This document shows, piece after piece, positions 41,968 to 51,405 of a stretch of DNA of 64,000 bases (positions are counted from its first letter, which is position 1; the number at the start of each line of letters is the position of its first letter). This stretch comes from Corynebacterium sp. Marseille-P4321 (GTDB taxonomy: Bacteria; Actinomycetota; Actinomycetes; Mycobacteriales; Mycobacteriaceae). The notes below the pieces were generated by a model. The model ran no database searches. It was not told where the DNA came from and saw nothing but the letters and a program-made list of their open reading frames with translations. The position numbers were made by a program, and so were the translations under genes. The DNA lies in the NCBI RefSeq assembly GCF_903645305.1, contig NZ_CAHJXO010000003.1:248001-312000 (forward strand), given 5' to 3'.

Positions 41968-43104
41968 ATGCGAGTCACTTTGAAAGCAGCCGCGGCGTGT
42001 CTGGCCGCGTCAGTAGTTTTGCCCGCCGCCCCGGCCCTCGCCGCGCCAGCACTCGTTGCTCCCGGCGCGCCGATCCGCATTTTCCCGCAGGACGTGCCGA
42101 AGACCGTGACCAACATGTGGGGCCAGACAATCAAGGCCCCGCCCGCCGCGTTCGCAGCGACGTGCTCGCAGGGGCCTGCGGGCACGGTTCGCTACGCCGA
42201 CGGCGTGACCCGCCGCGTGATGCTCACCGCCGCGCACTGCATCAACACGCAGCCCGGCGGCCGACCCGTCTCCCCTGTGGTGACGGTGCCGCAGGGCCGC
42301 GACTACGTGCGCGTCGGCGTGCGGGAGCGCTCCAACCAGCCGCCCGCGGCCGCGCTGAACTTGTCTGATCCCATGCTGACAATCAAGACGGCGGATTGGG
42401 GCACAGTGCTTATCGACGACTCCGTGCGCACCACCAACCTGTCCCAGTCTCGCAACTTGGCAGGCGGGAACCAGGGCGCGCCTGTGCAGCTGACAACCAT
42501 CAAGGATTACCGCACGCTGCGCCCCGGAGAGATTGCCGTGGACAACTTCGGCCAGCCCATCTGCAAGGACGGCTCCACCTCCGGCCGTTCCTGCGGCACG
42601 CAACTCGGCCGCACCCGCAACGGCGTGTACAGCTGGGGCCTGAACTACCAGCACGGCGACTCGGGCGGGGTGAACTACGACCCGCGCGACGGCTCTGTCA
42701 TCGGCGTGACCTCGATCGTGCTCGGCCCCCTGGGCAAGGCGCAGCCCGCCGACCGCATCGTGGAGGAGGCCTATGGTGTGCCGGACGGCCAGGTGAACGA
42801 CGCGTTCAAGATCTCAGCACCGGAGGCGCCACGGGCGCAGTTCCCCACAGGCAACCAAGAGACTGCGCACGTCAACGAGTACGTGGAGAAGCACAACCCG
42901 GACTTCAAGCCGATCGATCCGACCGAGGAGTTCCGCAAGGCCGCCGACGCCGCGCAGCAGGACGCTCAACGAGTCGCCGAACAGGCGCTCAAAGGCCAGT
43001 TCAACCCTGCGGAGGCCCAGCGGAAAGTCGCGCACCACACCGAGAAGTTGAGCTACTGGGGCGGCGCGGCGGCGGCGTACGAGGTTGCTAAGCGCCTCCC
43101 CTAG
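41968..43104 (+). CDS. secreted trypsin-like serine protease
   Basis: 378 residues. Signal peptide [20 protein letters not shown] with an AxA cleavage site (ALAAP) near residue 25. The S1 protease triad is complete: TAAHC (His at about residue 90), the Asp of [12 protein letters not shown] (about 146) and Ser in GDSGG (about 231). Cysteine pairs suit disulfides outside the cell. After the protease fold, about 100 polar helical residues follow, perhaps a wall- or membrane-associated tail. It ends 17 bases inside the convergent mshA gene. Function may be in wall or protein turnover. Confidence 0.88.
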   Translation: MRVTLKAAAACLAASVVLPAAPALAAPALVAPGAPIRIFPQDVPKTVTNMWGQTIKAPPAAFAATCSQGPAGTVRYADGVTRRVMLTAAHCINTQPGGRPVSPVVTVPQGRDYVRVGVRERSNQPPAAALNLSDPMLTIKTADWGTVLIDDSVRTTNLSQSRNLAGGNQGAPVQLTTIKDYRTLRPGEIAVDNFGQPICKDGSTSGRSCGTQLGRTRNGVYSWGLNYQHGDSGGVNYDPRDGSVIGVTSIVLGPLGKAQPADRIVEEAYGVPDGQVNDAFKISAPEAPRAQFPTGNQETAHVNEYVEKHNPDFKPIDPTEEFRKAADAAQQDAQRVAEQALKGQFNPAEAQRKVAHHTEKLSYWGGAAAAYEVAKRLP

Positions 43105-44347
43105 GTTCGCGCCCACCGGGCTCAAACCCGCCGGTCGCGGCCGCGTACACCTCGCCGAGCTTCGCCGCCGATGCGGCCCAGCTGAAGGTCGCGGCGTGGG
43201 CGACGGCGGCTTGGGCCATGGAGGTGCGCAGGGCGTCGTCGATAAGCAACTGCTCTAGCGCCTCAGCCCAACGCTGCGTGCCGTGCCCGTCGACAAGCAA
43301 GCCCGTCTCGCCGTCCTTCACCGCAAGTGGCAAACCGCCCACGCGGGCGGCGACGACCGGGGTGCCGGCGGCCTGCGCCTCCACCGCCACCAGGCCGAAG
43401 CTTTCGTTGTAGCTGGGCACCGCCACGATGTCGGCGGCCTGGTACAGGCGCACGAGCTCGGCCGGCGGGCGGGGGCCCAAAAAACGGGCGATTTTTTCGA
43501 TACCCGTCTGAGCTGCGAGTTCCTTGTAGCGCTCCACGGAAGACCCCGCGCCCGAGGCCCCGCCGCAGATGATCACGCGCAGCGGCGCATCGACCTTGCC
43601 GCGGGCGTGGACCTCCCCCATGGCCTTAATCAGCACCTGCGGGCCCTTGAAATCCTGCAGCCGGCCCACAAACGCCACCACCTTCGCGTGCACCGGAATG
43701 CCCAGATCGCGCCGGGCGGTTTCGGTGTTGCGGTGCGTGCCCGGGGTGAACAGCTCGGTATCCGCGCCGGGGCTGACCACGGCGATCTTGGCCGGGTCGA
43801 CGTCGTAGAAGCGGGCGAGCTCGCGGGTTTCATCCTCCGTGTTCACCACCAGGGCATCAGCATTATCGACGAGCTGCTGCTCGCAGATCCGCCTCGCCTC
43901 CGACTCGTTATTCTCCCCCGAGTAGGCGTTCTTCACCGCCGCCCAGGTGTGCCCGGTGTGCACCAGCGGCAGGTGAAACAGGTCGCGCAGCAGCCACCCC
44001 ACCTGGCCGGAGAGCCAGTAGTGAGAGTGGATCAGGTGGTAGGCGAGCCCGTTGGCGCGCACGAACTGCACGATGCCACCGGCGAACGCGGCGAGCTGGG
44101 TGGGCAGGTCGTCTTTCTCCAACCCCTCGTAAGGCCCAGCGACGATGTTCACTACCCGGTAGCCAGGCTCCACCTCCACAACCTCGCCCTGGCTGGGGCG
44201 GGTGGCGCGTGTGAACACGTCCACCTCGACGCCCTGGCGCGCCAGCTGGGTGGCTGTGTTGTGAACGTAGACATTCATGCCGCCTGCGTCGCCGGTCCCC
44301 GGCTGCTCAAGCGGGGAGGTGTGCATGGAAATCATGGCGACGCGCAT
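43088..44347 (-). CDS. mshA: D-inositol-3-phosphate glycosyltransferase (mycothiol synthesis)
   Basis: 419 residues from the ATG at 44347, which gives [20 protein letters not shown], the known start of the family. GT4 fold: the [18 protein letters not shown] donor-side loop, [14 protein letters not shown], and the C-terminal [20 protein letters not shown] with the EX7E glutamates are clear. It joins GlcNAc to inositol-3-phosphate, the first step towards mycothiol, the thiol buffer of Actinobacteria. The mycothiol-using ArsC in this window depends on this pathway. Confidence 0.94.
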   Translation of the reverse strand: MRVAMISMHTSPLEQPGTGDAGGMNVYVHNTATQLARQGVEVDVFTRATRPSQGEVVEVEPGYRVVNIVAGPYEGLEKDDLPTQLAAFAGGIVQFVRANGLAYHLIHSHYWLSGQVGWLLRDLFHLPLVHTGHTWAAVKNAYSGENNESEARRICEQQLVDNADALVVNTEDETRELARFYDVDPAKIAVVSPGADTELFTPGTHRNTETARRDLGIPVHAKVVAFVGRLQDFKGPQVLIKAMGEVHARGKVDAPLRVIICGGASGAGSSVERYKELAAQTGIEKIARFLGPRPPAELVRLYQAADIVAVPSYNESFGLVAVEAQAAGTPVVAARVGGLPLAVKDGETGLLVDGHGTQRWAEALEQLLIDDALRTSMAQAAVAHAATFSWAASAAKLGEVYAAATGGFEPGGREPRGGA

Positions 44348-44366
44348 GAGAGCCAAGCGTAGTGGG

Positions 44367-45074
44367 CTACGCCATTGCGTGCGCAGGCTGCTGCTGGCCG
44401 ACCCTGAACACCGCATCGGAGCTAGTGATCATGGACTGGTCGTGGGTGACAAAGCCGCAGGCGATTCCGCGGGTTTCCACCAGGTGGCGCAGCAGCTGCA
44501 CGATCTCCTCGGAGCGTTCGTGGTCTAGGGAGGCGGTGGGCTCGTCGGCAAGCAAAAGCTCCGGGGAGCCCATCAGCGCCCGGGCGATGCCCACACGCTG
44601 GCGCTGGCCGCCCGAAAGCGCCTGCATGTCGCGGTCGCCGAGGCCCTCCAGCCCCACAGCGGCGAGCAACTCGTCCGCGCGTTCCCGTCGCGGACGAAGC
44701 CCGCGAATGTGGTCGGTGACCAGCAGCTGGTCACGCACGTTCAGCGCGGAGATGAGGTTGGCCTGCTGGAAGATCATGCCCATGTGGTCGCGGCGCACCG
44801 CGTCATTGACCTCGCGGCCGCCCAGGGTGGCGGTGCCGGAATCCGGCGTGATCAGGCCGGCGGCGACGGAGAGCAGCGTGGACTTACCAGAGCCGGACTC
44901 GCCCACGATGAAGGTCAGCTGCCCGGGCTCGGCGGTGAAGTTCAGGTTGTTCAGTACCGTGTGGCGCTCTTCGCCGTCCTGGAACGAAACGGTGACGTTT
45001 TTCAGTTCGAGCTTGGATGCAGTGTTGGACGTGGTGTTGGACGTGGTGCTGGACGTGGTGTTGGATGCAGTCAT
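44367..45074 (-). CDS. MacB-type ABC transporter ATPase with Thr/Ser-rich N-terminus
   Basis: 235 residues from the ATG at 45074, which overlaps the permease stop by one base. Walker [10 protein letters not shown] (about residues 46-54), [31 protein letters not shown] and the H-loop FVTHDQSM are intact. The first 20 residues are a Thr/Ser/Asn-rich tail coded by a 12-base tandem repeat (45017-45064) that is absent in ordinary family members. This is the lipoprotein-export type ATPase that partners with FtsX-like permeases. Together they may export an antibiotic, peptide or lipid. Confidence 0.88.
   Translation of the reverse strand: MTASNTTSSTTSNTTSNTASKLELKNVTVSFQDGEERHTVLNNLNFTAEPGQLTFIVGESGSGKSTLLSVAAGLITPDSGTATLGGREVNDAVRRDHMGMIFQQANLISALNVRDQLLVTDHIRGLRPRRERADELLAAVGLEGLGDRDMQALSGGQRQRVGIARALMGSPELLLADEPTASLDHERSEEIVQLLRHLVETRGIACGFVTHDQSMITSSDAVFRVGQQQPAHAMA
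45015..45070. repeat. 12-base tandem repeat in the ABC ATPase start
   Basis: On the + strand the unit GTGGTGTTGGAC (with small variations: GTGGTGCTGGAC, GCAGTGTTGGAC) recurs about four times. It is in frame with the ATPase and codes for Asn/Ser-Thr-Thr-Ser units. It is the kind of repeat that changes copy number by slippage. Confidence 0.85.
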
Positions 45075-46066
45075 TATGCGACACCTCCGAGTGCGCTTTG
45101 CGGGTTGACCTTGGAAATGGAGCGGGTGGCAACGAGGGCGCCGACCATACCGAGCACCCACACGAGCAGCGGCGGCAGCGCGATCACGCCCGCGGACAGG
45201 GTGAACGGGGCGACACCGGCCATGCCCAGGCCGACGCCGAGGGCTGCGAGACCGCCGATGAGCGTGCCGATGAGCAGCAGAATCGCGGACTGGCCGAGCG
45301 CGTCCTTGAGCAGGTATTTGTTTGACGCGCCGATGGCCTTCAGGATGGCCAGGTCGCGGGTGCGCTGCATCGTCCAGACGGTGAGGAACGCGACGATCAC
45401 CAGCGCGGCGATGGCGTAGAGGAAGCCCTGGATCATTTTCAGCGAGCCCTGCTCAGAGGAGTAGGCGGCCAAGCCTCGGAACGAATCCTTGAGTGCCACG
45501 CCTCCGCTTACGGAAGGCTCAGCGTCGGAAAGCAGCACCGTGCCGTCGGCGTCGGTGTGGAAGGTCTGCTGCCAGGTCTCGGTGGGCACCCACACGACCG
45601 GGGTGTGGGAGAACTGCAAGTCGTCGGCAATCGCGTCGATGCTTGCCTCCGTGCCGCCGAGGCGCACAGTGTCACCCTCGTTCAGGGCAAGGCTTGACGA
45701 CGCCACCGCGCCGTCACCGAGCACCTCACCGCCAGGAAGCTCGGTGCCCTTCGGCAGGGCGAGCACCGCGACGGATTCCTCGTCGCCGTCGGCGATCTGC
45801 ATGAGCGTCTGGCCCGTGCCCAGCGGCACGCCGGCGCCGGTTGCCTCGACGCGCGAGGTAGTGAACGACGGGTCCTCGTTGTCCTCGAACACCACGGATG
45901 CCGGGTCGAGCGCCTCGAGCGCGGAGGTGTTCTGCTTGCCCAGGCCCGAGGTCAGTCCGGTGAGCACAACCACGAGCAACGTGATCAGCGCGACGGTACC
46001 CACGATGAGACCGAAGCGCCCTTTCGCTTTCCTGATTTCCCTGATTCCTACGAACATGGCACTCAT
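45074..46066 (-). CDS. FtsX-like ABC permease (MacB type)
   Basis: 330 residues: one N-terminal membrane helix (GLIVGTVALITLLVVVLTGL), a long extracytoplasmic domain (about 45-215), and three C-terminal helices starting with FLYAIAALVIVAFLTVWTM, plus the ILKAIGASNKYLLKDALGQSA stretch that couples to the ATPase. It is the membrane part of a MacB/FtsX-class mechanotransmission ABC system. Its start is ATG 46066, with ATG 46057 as an alternative. The divergent gene codes a two-component kinase, as often seen where the system answers cell-envelope stress. Confidence 0.88.
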   Translation of the reverse strand: MSAMFVGIREIRKAKGRFGLIVGTVALITLLVVVLTGLTSGLGKQNTSALEALDPASVVFEDNEDPSFTTSRVEATGAGVPLGTGQTLMQIADGDEESVAVLALPKGTELPGGEVLGDGAVASSSLALNEGDTVRLGGTEASIDAIADDLQFSHTPVVWVPTETWQQTFHTDADGTVLLSDAEPSVSGGVALKDSFRGLAAYSSEQGSLKMIQGFLYAIAALVIVAFLTVWTMQRTRDLAILKAIGASNKYLLKDALGQSAILLLIGTLIGGLAALGVGLGMAGVAPFTLSAGVIALPPLLVWVLGMVGALVATRSISKVNPQSALGGVA

Positions 46067-46117
46067 TGTGGCCGTGACCTGGCATGTTCCACATCGGGCG
46101 GGTGGTTGAAATGCGAG

Positions 46118-46133
46118 TCAACCGATCGGTTGA
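46118..46133. promoter_or_regulatory. perfect 16-base palindrome, probable operator
   Basis: TCAACCGATCGGTTGA is identical to its own reverse complement and lies between the divergent permease and kinase genes, 15 bases before the kinase ATG at 46149. The form fits a dimer site of TetR-type or similar repressors. No such gene is nearby. Confidence 0.5.
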
Positions 46134-46139
46134 TCTAGT

Positions 46140-47261
46140 GTGGCCCTCATGATTTCAAACCGCATCCTGACCACCTTACGCGTGAGCGTGCACGTGCTCG
46201 TGGCGGTGCTTTTGGTGGTTGGGCTGTCTTCGGCGCGCTCGTGGCAGGTGCTCGTGGTGGCGGCTGCGTTCGCCGGGGTGTACCTCTTCGGTACGGTGCG
46301 GCACCACCGGGGGAACAAACACACGACGGGGCAAGCCGCGCTGTGGTTGGTGGCGGTGATCCTGCTGTGGGTTGCGATGGCGGCAATGTCGAGCGAGTTC
46401 GTCTGGCTGGAGTTCCCGCTGGTGATGATCGCCTGTTTCGTCCTGCCTGCGTGGTGGGGCATTGCGGTGACCGCGGGCTTGCTTGCCTACACACTTACGG
46501 TGACAGTGCCGCAGAGCGGGCCCGGCGGGTTGATCGGTCCGGTGATTGGCACGGTGCTGGCGGTCGGCGTCGTGCACGCCCACCAGGCGCTTCGCGCGGA
46601 GGCGGAGTACTACCGTCAACTCGCGGCGGACCTGGAGGCGGCGCAGATGGAGCTCGCGGCGGCGGAGCACTCCGCGGGCGCGGCGCAGGAGCGCGCCCGG
46701 TTGTCGCGCGAGGTGCACGACACTATGGCGCAGGGTTTGAGCTCGATCGTGTTGCTGGGCCGCGCGCTGGACAAGCAGCTCGCGGGTCTCGACGCCGCCG
46801 CCCCCGCCCGCGACACGCTGAGCACGATCCGGGAGACAGCCGCCGACAACCTCGCGGAGGCGCGCCGCTTCGTGGCCGGTAACGCCTCGCAGGAGCCGCT
46901 GCCGGCCCGGGTGGAGCGGCTCGCCCGCTCGGCGGAAGCCAGGCAGCGCGCCCTCGGCGACCCGCTCGAGGTCCGCGTGCAGGCGGTTGACCTGCCTGAA
47001 CCCACGGCATCTGTCGCGGAGCGCGTAGTGCGCGAAGCGCTTTCGAACGTCGTGCGCCATGCGGGGGCGACGTTGGCAGTGGTAACCGTCGATAAGCTAG
47101 GTGCCCAAGCCACCGTAGACATCTACGACAATGGGCGCGGCATCACCGGCCCGGAAGGCTACGGGCTCAAAGGGCTGCGGGCGCGCGTGGAGGAAGCCGG
47201 CGGCGAGCTGTCGGTGGAGGGCAACGTGCTCGCCGCGACGCTGCCCCTGCCGCGCCAATAG
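46140..47261 (+). CDS. sensor histidine kinase, NarL/DesK type
   Basis: 373 residues if begun at GTG 46140, or 370 at ATG 46149; no Shine-Dalgarno is seen, so translation may be leaderless. About five to six membrane segments in the first 145 residues, then a coiled linker (LAADLEAAQMELAAAEHSAG), the H box LSREVHDTMAQGLSSIVLLG (about residues 188-207) of the HisKA_3 type, and an ATPase domain with EALSNVVRHAGA and DNGRGITG. It probably phosphorylates the regulator coded 14 bases downstream and may control the divergent ABC genes. Confidence 0.88.
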   Translation: MALMISNRILTTLRVSVHVLVAVLLVVGLSSARSWQVLVVAAAFAGVYLFGTVRHHRGNKHTTGQAALWLVAVILLWVAMAAMSSEFVWLEFPLVMIACFVLPAWWGIAVTAGLLAYTLTVTVPQSGPGGLIGPVIGTVLAVGVVHAHQALRAEAEYYRQLAADLEAAQMELAAAEHSAGAAQERARLSREVHDTMAQGLSSIVLLGRALDKQLAGLDAAAPARDTLSTIRETAADNLAEARRFVAGNASQEPLPARVERLARSAEARQRALGDPLEVRVQAVDLPEPTASVAERVVREALSNVVRHAGATLAVVTVDKLGAQATVDIYDNGRGITGPEGYGLKGLRARVEEAGGELSVEGNVLAATLPLPRQ

Positions 47262-47275
47262 AAGGGAACTTCGAC

Positions 47276-47875
47276 ATGCTGAGCGTCATGCTTATCGACG
47301 ACCATCCGGTCGTCCGCGCCGGCCTCACCGCCGTACTCAACTCCTTCGGCGACATCGAGGTCGTGGCTACCGCAGGCGACGGGCTCGCGGACGTGCCGGA
47401 CGGGGTGGACGTGGTGGTCAGCGACATCCAGATGCCCGGCGCGGACGGCATCGAACTGACGAAGCGCCTGGTGGCCGCGGGAGGGCCGCCGGTGCTGATC
47501 CTCACCACCTACGACACGCAGGCCGACGTGGTTGCAGCGGTGGAGGCCGGCGCGATGGGCTACCTGCTCAAAGACGCCCCGGAGGATGAGCTGCACGACG
47601 CTGTGCTGCGCGCCGCCCGCCGCGAGCGCGTGCTCTCGCCGCAGGTGGCGAACGTGCTGGCGGAGCGCGTGGTGAAGCCGGAGGAGGCGCTGTCCGCCCG
47701 CGAGATTGAGCTGCTGCAGGCGCTGCAGACCGGCGCGTCGAACCGCCAGATCGCGGAGACGCTGTTCATTTCCCAGGCGACGGTGAAAACGCACCTCATC
47801 CACATCTACAACAAGCTCGGCGTGGACAACCGCACCGCGGCGGTGGACGTGGCGCGGGAACGCAAGATTATCTAG
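47276..47875 (+). CDS. LuxR/NarL-type response regulator
   Basis: 199 residues. Receiver: MLIDDHPVVRAGL at the start, acceptor Asp in VVVSDIQMPGADGIEL (about residue 50) and Lys in GYLLKDAPEDE. The C-terminal LuxR-type HTH is clear (LSAREIELLQALQTGASNRQ, then IAETLFISQATVKTHL). AAGGGAACTTC stands before the ATG. It is paired with the kinase 14 bases upstream. Its likely targets, from context, are the divergent MacB-type ABC genes. One copy of the 11-base word lies at residues 5-8 (LIDD). Confidence 0.9.
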   Translation: MLSVMLIDDHPVVRAGLTAVLNSFGDIEVVATAGDGLADVPDGVDVVVSDIQMPGADGIELTKRLVAAGGPPVLILTTYDTQADVVAAVEAGAMGYLLKDAPEDELHDAVLRAARRERVLSPQVANVLAERVVKPEEALSAREIELLQALQTGASNRQIAETLFISQATVKTHLIHIYNKLGVDNRTAAVDVARERKII

Positions 47876-47922
47876 GCGATTCAGGCGCTCCTTCCCGCTG
47901 TGTTTCCGCGTCACATCCCAGA

Positions 47923-48008
47923 TGCCCGCCAAGAGATGCCCGTCAACCGAGTAGCCAGCCCGGGAACAGCCGGGTTACTCGGCTGACGGGCATCTCTTGG
48001 CGGGCATT
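47923..48008. repeat. 86-base near-perfect palindrome between convergent genes
   Basis: The left arm (47923-47954) and right arm (47977-48008) are 32 bases each, with a single mismatch; an inner CCCGG/CCGGG pair continues the hairpin to a 6-base loop. Each arm starts with two ATGCCCG units 14 bases apart. It lies 47 bases after the response regulator stop and 8 bases beyond the ParA-like gene stop, with no T run. It may act as a two-way terminator or be a mobile palindrome. Confidence 0.9.
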
Positions 48009-48016
48009 TGCTGTCG

Positions 48017-48997
48017 CTAGCAGGCCGCGTGGCGGTGCCAGGAGCCGAAGTCCGCGGCGACGGTGGCGGCGAGCAGCCGGTACGCGTGCTTGGTGGCGGG
48101 CGCCATGCGCTCTAGGTCCACCACGGACCCTTCGGCAAGGTGCCTGTCGTACGGGATGGTGTGCACCGCGCGGGTGCGCTGCGCGAAGTGCTCTGTGACC
48201 TTCTGCATGTCGATCGTGGGTTTGCCCGGCGCGGACGATGAGACCACCACCACGGCGTTTGCGGCGAGCTGGTCGTAGCCGTGCAGGTTGAGCCAGTCCA
48301 GCGTCGCCGCCGCGGACTGCGCCCCGTCGAGCGCAGGCGAGGTGACAAGGATGAGTGTGTTCGCCAAGTCGAGCACACCTGCCATGGCGGAGTGCATCAG
48401 GCCCGTGCCGCAGTCGGTGAGGATGACGTTGTAGTGGTGCTGCAGGATGTCGATGGCGCGCCGGTAGTCGTACTCCGAGAACGCCTCCGAGACTGCCGGG
48501 TCGCGCTCCGAGCCGATGACCTCCAGGCGCGAGGCGGCCTGGTTGGTGTAGGCGCGCACCTGCGGGTACCGCGATGTGTCCGGCGCGAGCAGCAGGTCGC
48601 GGATGGTGGCCGGGGCCGCCGCGGCGGAGCGCTGCGCGAGCGTGCCCAGATCCGGGTTCGCGTCGATGGCAATCACGCGGTCCCCGCGCGTCGCCGCGAA
48701 CACGCCGCCCAAGGCGACGGTGGTGGTTGTCTTCCCCACGCCGCCTTTCAGGCTCATCACGGCGATGCGGTAGTCGCCGCGAAGGGGTGCCCGGATGGCG
48801 TCGATAAGCATCTGCTCCTCGAGCTCCTTTTTCGACCCACCCGGGTTGACGCGCCCGCGCGTGGCGGAGTGGACGAGCTTGCGCCAACCCTGCTTCGGCG
48901 GTGATTTCACCGGGTCGAGCAGGTTGGAGTGGTCGAGCACCGCAGGTGGCGCGAGGTCGAGCTCCGGATAAACGGCTCCGTCGTGGAACGTGGTCAC
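48017..48997 (-). CDS. MinD/ParA-like ATPase, orphan
   Basis: 326 residues from a GTG at 48997, with GGGGGG about 8 bases upstream. The first 75 residues are unlike ParA (a Pro/Lys-rich lead and the WRKLVHSATRGRVNPGG stretch typical of the actinobacterial MinD/ParA group related to EspI). The ATPase core then shows the deviant Walker A SLKGGVGKTTT (about 82-92), IDANPDLGTL and ILTDCGTG. It probably dimerises on ATP. No ParB, Type VII secretion or other partner gene is adjacent. Confidence 0.8.
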   Translation of the reverse strand: MTTFHDGAVYPELDLAPPAVLDHSNLLDPVKSPPKQGWRKLVHSATRGRVNPGGSKKELEEQMLIDAIRAPLRGDYRIAVMSLKGGVGKTTTTVALGGVFAATRGDRVIAIDANPDLGTLAQRSAAAAPATIRDLLLAPDTSRYPQVRAYTNQAASRLEVIGSERDPAVSEAFSEYDYRRAIDILQHHYNVILTDCGTGLMHSAMAGVLDLANTLILVTSPALDGAQSAAATLDWLNLHGYDQLAANAVVVVSSSAPGKPTIDMQKVTEHFAQRTRAVHTIPYDRHLAEGSVVDLERMAPATKHAYRLLAATVAADFGSWHRHAAC

Positions 48998-49008
48998 AGG
49001 TATCCCCC

Positions 49009-49037
49009 CAAAAAAATCCCCCGTTTTTTCGTGTGGG
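49009..49037 (-). terminator. possible terminator of the macro-domain gene
   Basis: On the minus strand, CCCC and GGGG flank a loop holding ACACGAAAAAAC, followed by ATTTTTTT. The stem is short. It lies between the macro-domain gene end (49103) and the ParA-like gene start. Confidence 0.4.
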
Positions 49038-49102
49038 GCTTAAGTGTAGGGCACCGGTTGAAAACCCGCAGCATAACGCCTGCGTAAAAAACGGCCTTTT
49101 TT

Positions 49103-49609
49103 CTAGCGCTCTTCCAACGCCTCGTTGAGCGCCCGCTCCACCTCGGGGGAGAACGCGACGAAGCGGACCTCCTCGACCTCCACATTGGCGGCGCGAACGC
49201 CTTCGATGGCGCACGCGGCAGCGTCGTCGAGCGGCCAGCCGTACACGCCGGAACTGACCAGAGGGAACGCCACCGTGCGCGCGCCGAGCTCGCCCGCAAC
49301 CTCCATGCAGCGCACGTAGCACGACACGAGTTCGTCGCGCGTGCCGCGGCCGTGGACAGGACCGACGGTATGGATGACCCAGCGCGCGGGCAGTTCTCCC
49401 GCGGTGGTGGCCACCGCGTCCCCGGTAGGCAGGCCATCCGGGTAGCGCTCGGCGCGGAGGCGCTTGCACTCGGCGAGGATCTCGGGCCCGCCGGCGCGGT
49501 GGATCGCGCCGTCCACTCCCCCGCCGCCGAGCAGCGATGAGTTCGCGGCGTTGACCACCGCGTCAACGGCCTGGTTGGTGATGTCTCCTGAAACAATTTC
49601 GAGTCGCAT
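49103..49609 (-). CDS. macro-domain protein (ADP-ribose deacylase type)
   Basis: 168 residues. Macro fold: the start IVSGDITNQAVDAVVNAAN (about residues 5-23), the GGGGVDGAIHRAGG loop that grips ADP-ribose (28-41), and FPLVSSGVYGWP (about 114-125). Such proteins remove acetyl groups from O-acetyl-ADP-ribose or ADP-ribose from proteins or DNA. It stands alone, divergent from an acyl-CoA synthetase gene with 66 bases between starts. No ADP-ribosyltransferase gene is adjacent. Confidence 0.9.
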   Translation of the reverse strand: MRLEIVSGDITNQAVDAVVNAANSSLLGGGGVDGAIHRAGGPEILAECKRLRAERYPDGLPTGDAVATTAGELPARWVIHTVGPVHGRGTRDELVSCYVRCMEVAGELGARTVAFPLVSSGVYGWPLDDAAACAIEGVRAANVEVEEVRFVAFSPEVERALNEALEER

Positions 49610-49675
49610 GCCACAAACTTACCCTTTCGTAGGTTATTGTCGTCCAAGTAAGTTTTGTTAGCGAAAGGAAAGTAA

Positions 49676-51385
49676 TTGGGAGCGATTGGAAGCTCAGCGT
49701 TTGAGCGCAAGGCATGGATAGACCAGTACGCCGCATGGACCAACCCCACCCCGGAGCTTGGCAGCGACACACTGGTCAGCCTGTTCAACCGGGCCGTGAC
49801 CACCGCGCCGAAGCGCGCCGTCACCTGGTTCATGGGACGCGAGACCACCTACGCGGAACTCAACGAGAAAGTTGGCCGCTGCGCTGCGGCGTTGGCGTCG
49901 TTAGGCGTGGGCAAAGGCGACCGCGTGGCTATCGCGCTGCCCAACTGCCCGCAGCACGTGATCGCAGTGACCGCTATCCTGCGCCTGGGCGCCACCGTGG
50001 TGGAGCACAACCCGCTCTACACCGCAGCCGAGCTCGAGCCGCAGTTTAAAGACCACGGCGCGCGCGTGGCGATCGTTTTCGACCGCTCCGCCGACACCTT
50101 TACCCGCCTGCAAGAAACCACCGCGCTGGAAACCGTCGTCTCGGTGAACATGATCGAGGAGATGCCCTGGCACCTGCGCGCCACGCTCTCCGTTCCGGTG
50201 CCGCCGCTTTCCAAAAAGCGCGCCGAGCTCACCGCGCCCGCCCCGGACACCCTGCCGTGGAGGGAGTTCATGGCACGCGGCACCCGCACGGTGCAAAACC
50301 CGAGCATTTCCCAGGACGACGTCGCGTTCATCCTGTACACCTCCGGCACCTCCGGGGCACCCAAGGGCGCGCCGCTGACGCACCACAACATCATTGCGGT
50401 GCTCGCGGGAGGCCTGGAGTGGTTGGAGCGCTGGGGCGCCGTGGAGGAAAAGGTGCTCGCGGTACTGCCGCTGTTCCACGTCTACGGCCTCACCTTGAAC
50501 TACGCGCTAGCCCTTTCCGCTCCGGGCCAGATGGTGCTTGTCCCGGCGCCGAAGCCCGAGCTGTACCAGGACGCGATTAAAAAGACGCGCCCCACTGTGC
50601 TTCCGGGCGTGCCGACCTTGTACGAGCGCATCACTGATTGGGCCGTGGAAACGGGCGCGGACCTTTCCTCGATCCACTCGTCGGTCTCCGGCGCGGCGAC
50701 GTTGCCGGCTTCCACAATCGAGCGTTGGGAGGCCGCGACCGGCGGGCGCCTCATCGAAGGCTACGGCCTGACCGAGACCGCGCCGATCCTCGCCGGCAAC
50801 CCGCTCGACGGCAACCGCCGCCCCGGCTACATCGGCTTGCCGTTCCCCAACACGGAGATCCGCATCGCGAACCCGGATAACCCGGCGGAGACGGTGCCGG
50901 ACGGCGAGCCGGGCGAGCTGCTTGCGCGCGGACCCCAGGTGTTTACCGGCTACCTGAACAACCCGGAGGCCAACGAGCGCGCCTTCTACGAGGACTGGTT
51001 CCGCACCGGCGACATGGCGGTGATGGAGCCGGACGGGTTCATCCGTCTGGTGGCGCGCATCAAGGAAGTCATCATCACCGGCGGCTTCAACGTCTACCCG
51101 GACGAGGTGGAGGGCGTGTTGCGCGAGCACCCGGACATCACGGATGTCGCGGTGGTGGGCCGCCCGCGCAAGGACGGCTCCGAGGATGTCGTTGCGTGCA
51201 TCACGCTTATCGACGGCGCCGTGCTCGACCCAGACTCATTGAAAGATTACGCGCGCGAACGCCTGACCAGGTACAAGGTTCCGCGCGACTTCTACCACTT
51301 CGAGGAGCTGAATCGCGACCAGACCGGCAAGATCCGCCGCCGCGAGGTGCGCGACACCCTCGTCAGCCTTCTTACCCAACCGTAG
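49676..51385 (+). CDS. fadD: long-chain fatty acid-CoA ligase, first of two
   Basis: 569 residues starting at a TTG (49676) with GAAAGGAAAG before it; no ATG fits as well. ANL adenylation fold: YTSGTSGAPKGAPLTH (about residues 222-237), the EGYGLTETAP motif (about 361-370), WFRTGDMAV, and the C-terminal Lys in RDQTGKIRRRE. It activates fatty acids to acyl-AMP and then CoA or another acceptor. The next gene is a close paralogue in the same direction. Corynebacteria use several FadDs to make mycolic acids or to take up fatty acids; which one this is I cannot tell. Confidence 0.88.
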   Translation: MGAIGSSAFERKAWIDQYAAWTNPTPELGSDTLVSLFNRAVTTAPKRAVTWFMGRETTYAELNEKVGRCAAALASLGVGKGDRVAIALPNCPQHVIAVTAILRLGATVVEHNPLYTAAELEPQFKDHGARVAIVFDRSADTFTRLQETTALETVVSVNMIEEMPWHLRATLSVPVPPLSKKRAELTAPAPDTLPWREFMARGTRTVQNPSISQDDVAFILYTSGTSGAPKGAPLTHHNIIAVLAGGLEWLERWGAVEEKVLAVLPLFHVYGLTLNYALALSAPGQMVLVPAPKPELYQDAIKKTRPTVLPGVPTLYERITDWAVETGADLSSIHSSVSGAATLPASTIERWEAATGGRLIEGYGLTETAPILAGNPLDGNRRPGYIGLPFPNTEIRIANPDNPAETVPDGEPGELLARGPQVFTGYLNNPEANERAFYEDWFRTGDMAVMEPDGFIRLVARIKEVIITGGFNVYPDEVEGVLREHPDITDVAVVGRPRKDGSEDVVACITLIDGAVLDPDSLKDYARERLTRYKVPRDFYHFEELNRDQTGKIRRREVRDTLVSLLTQP

Positions 51386-51405
51386 GTTCGCGTAGGGTGG
51401 TGCAC

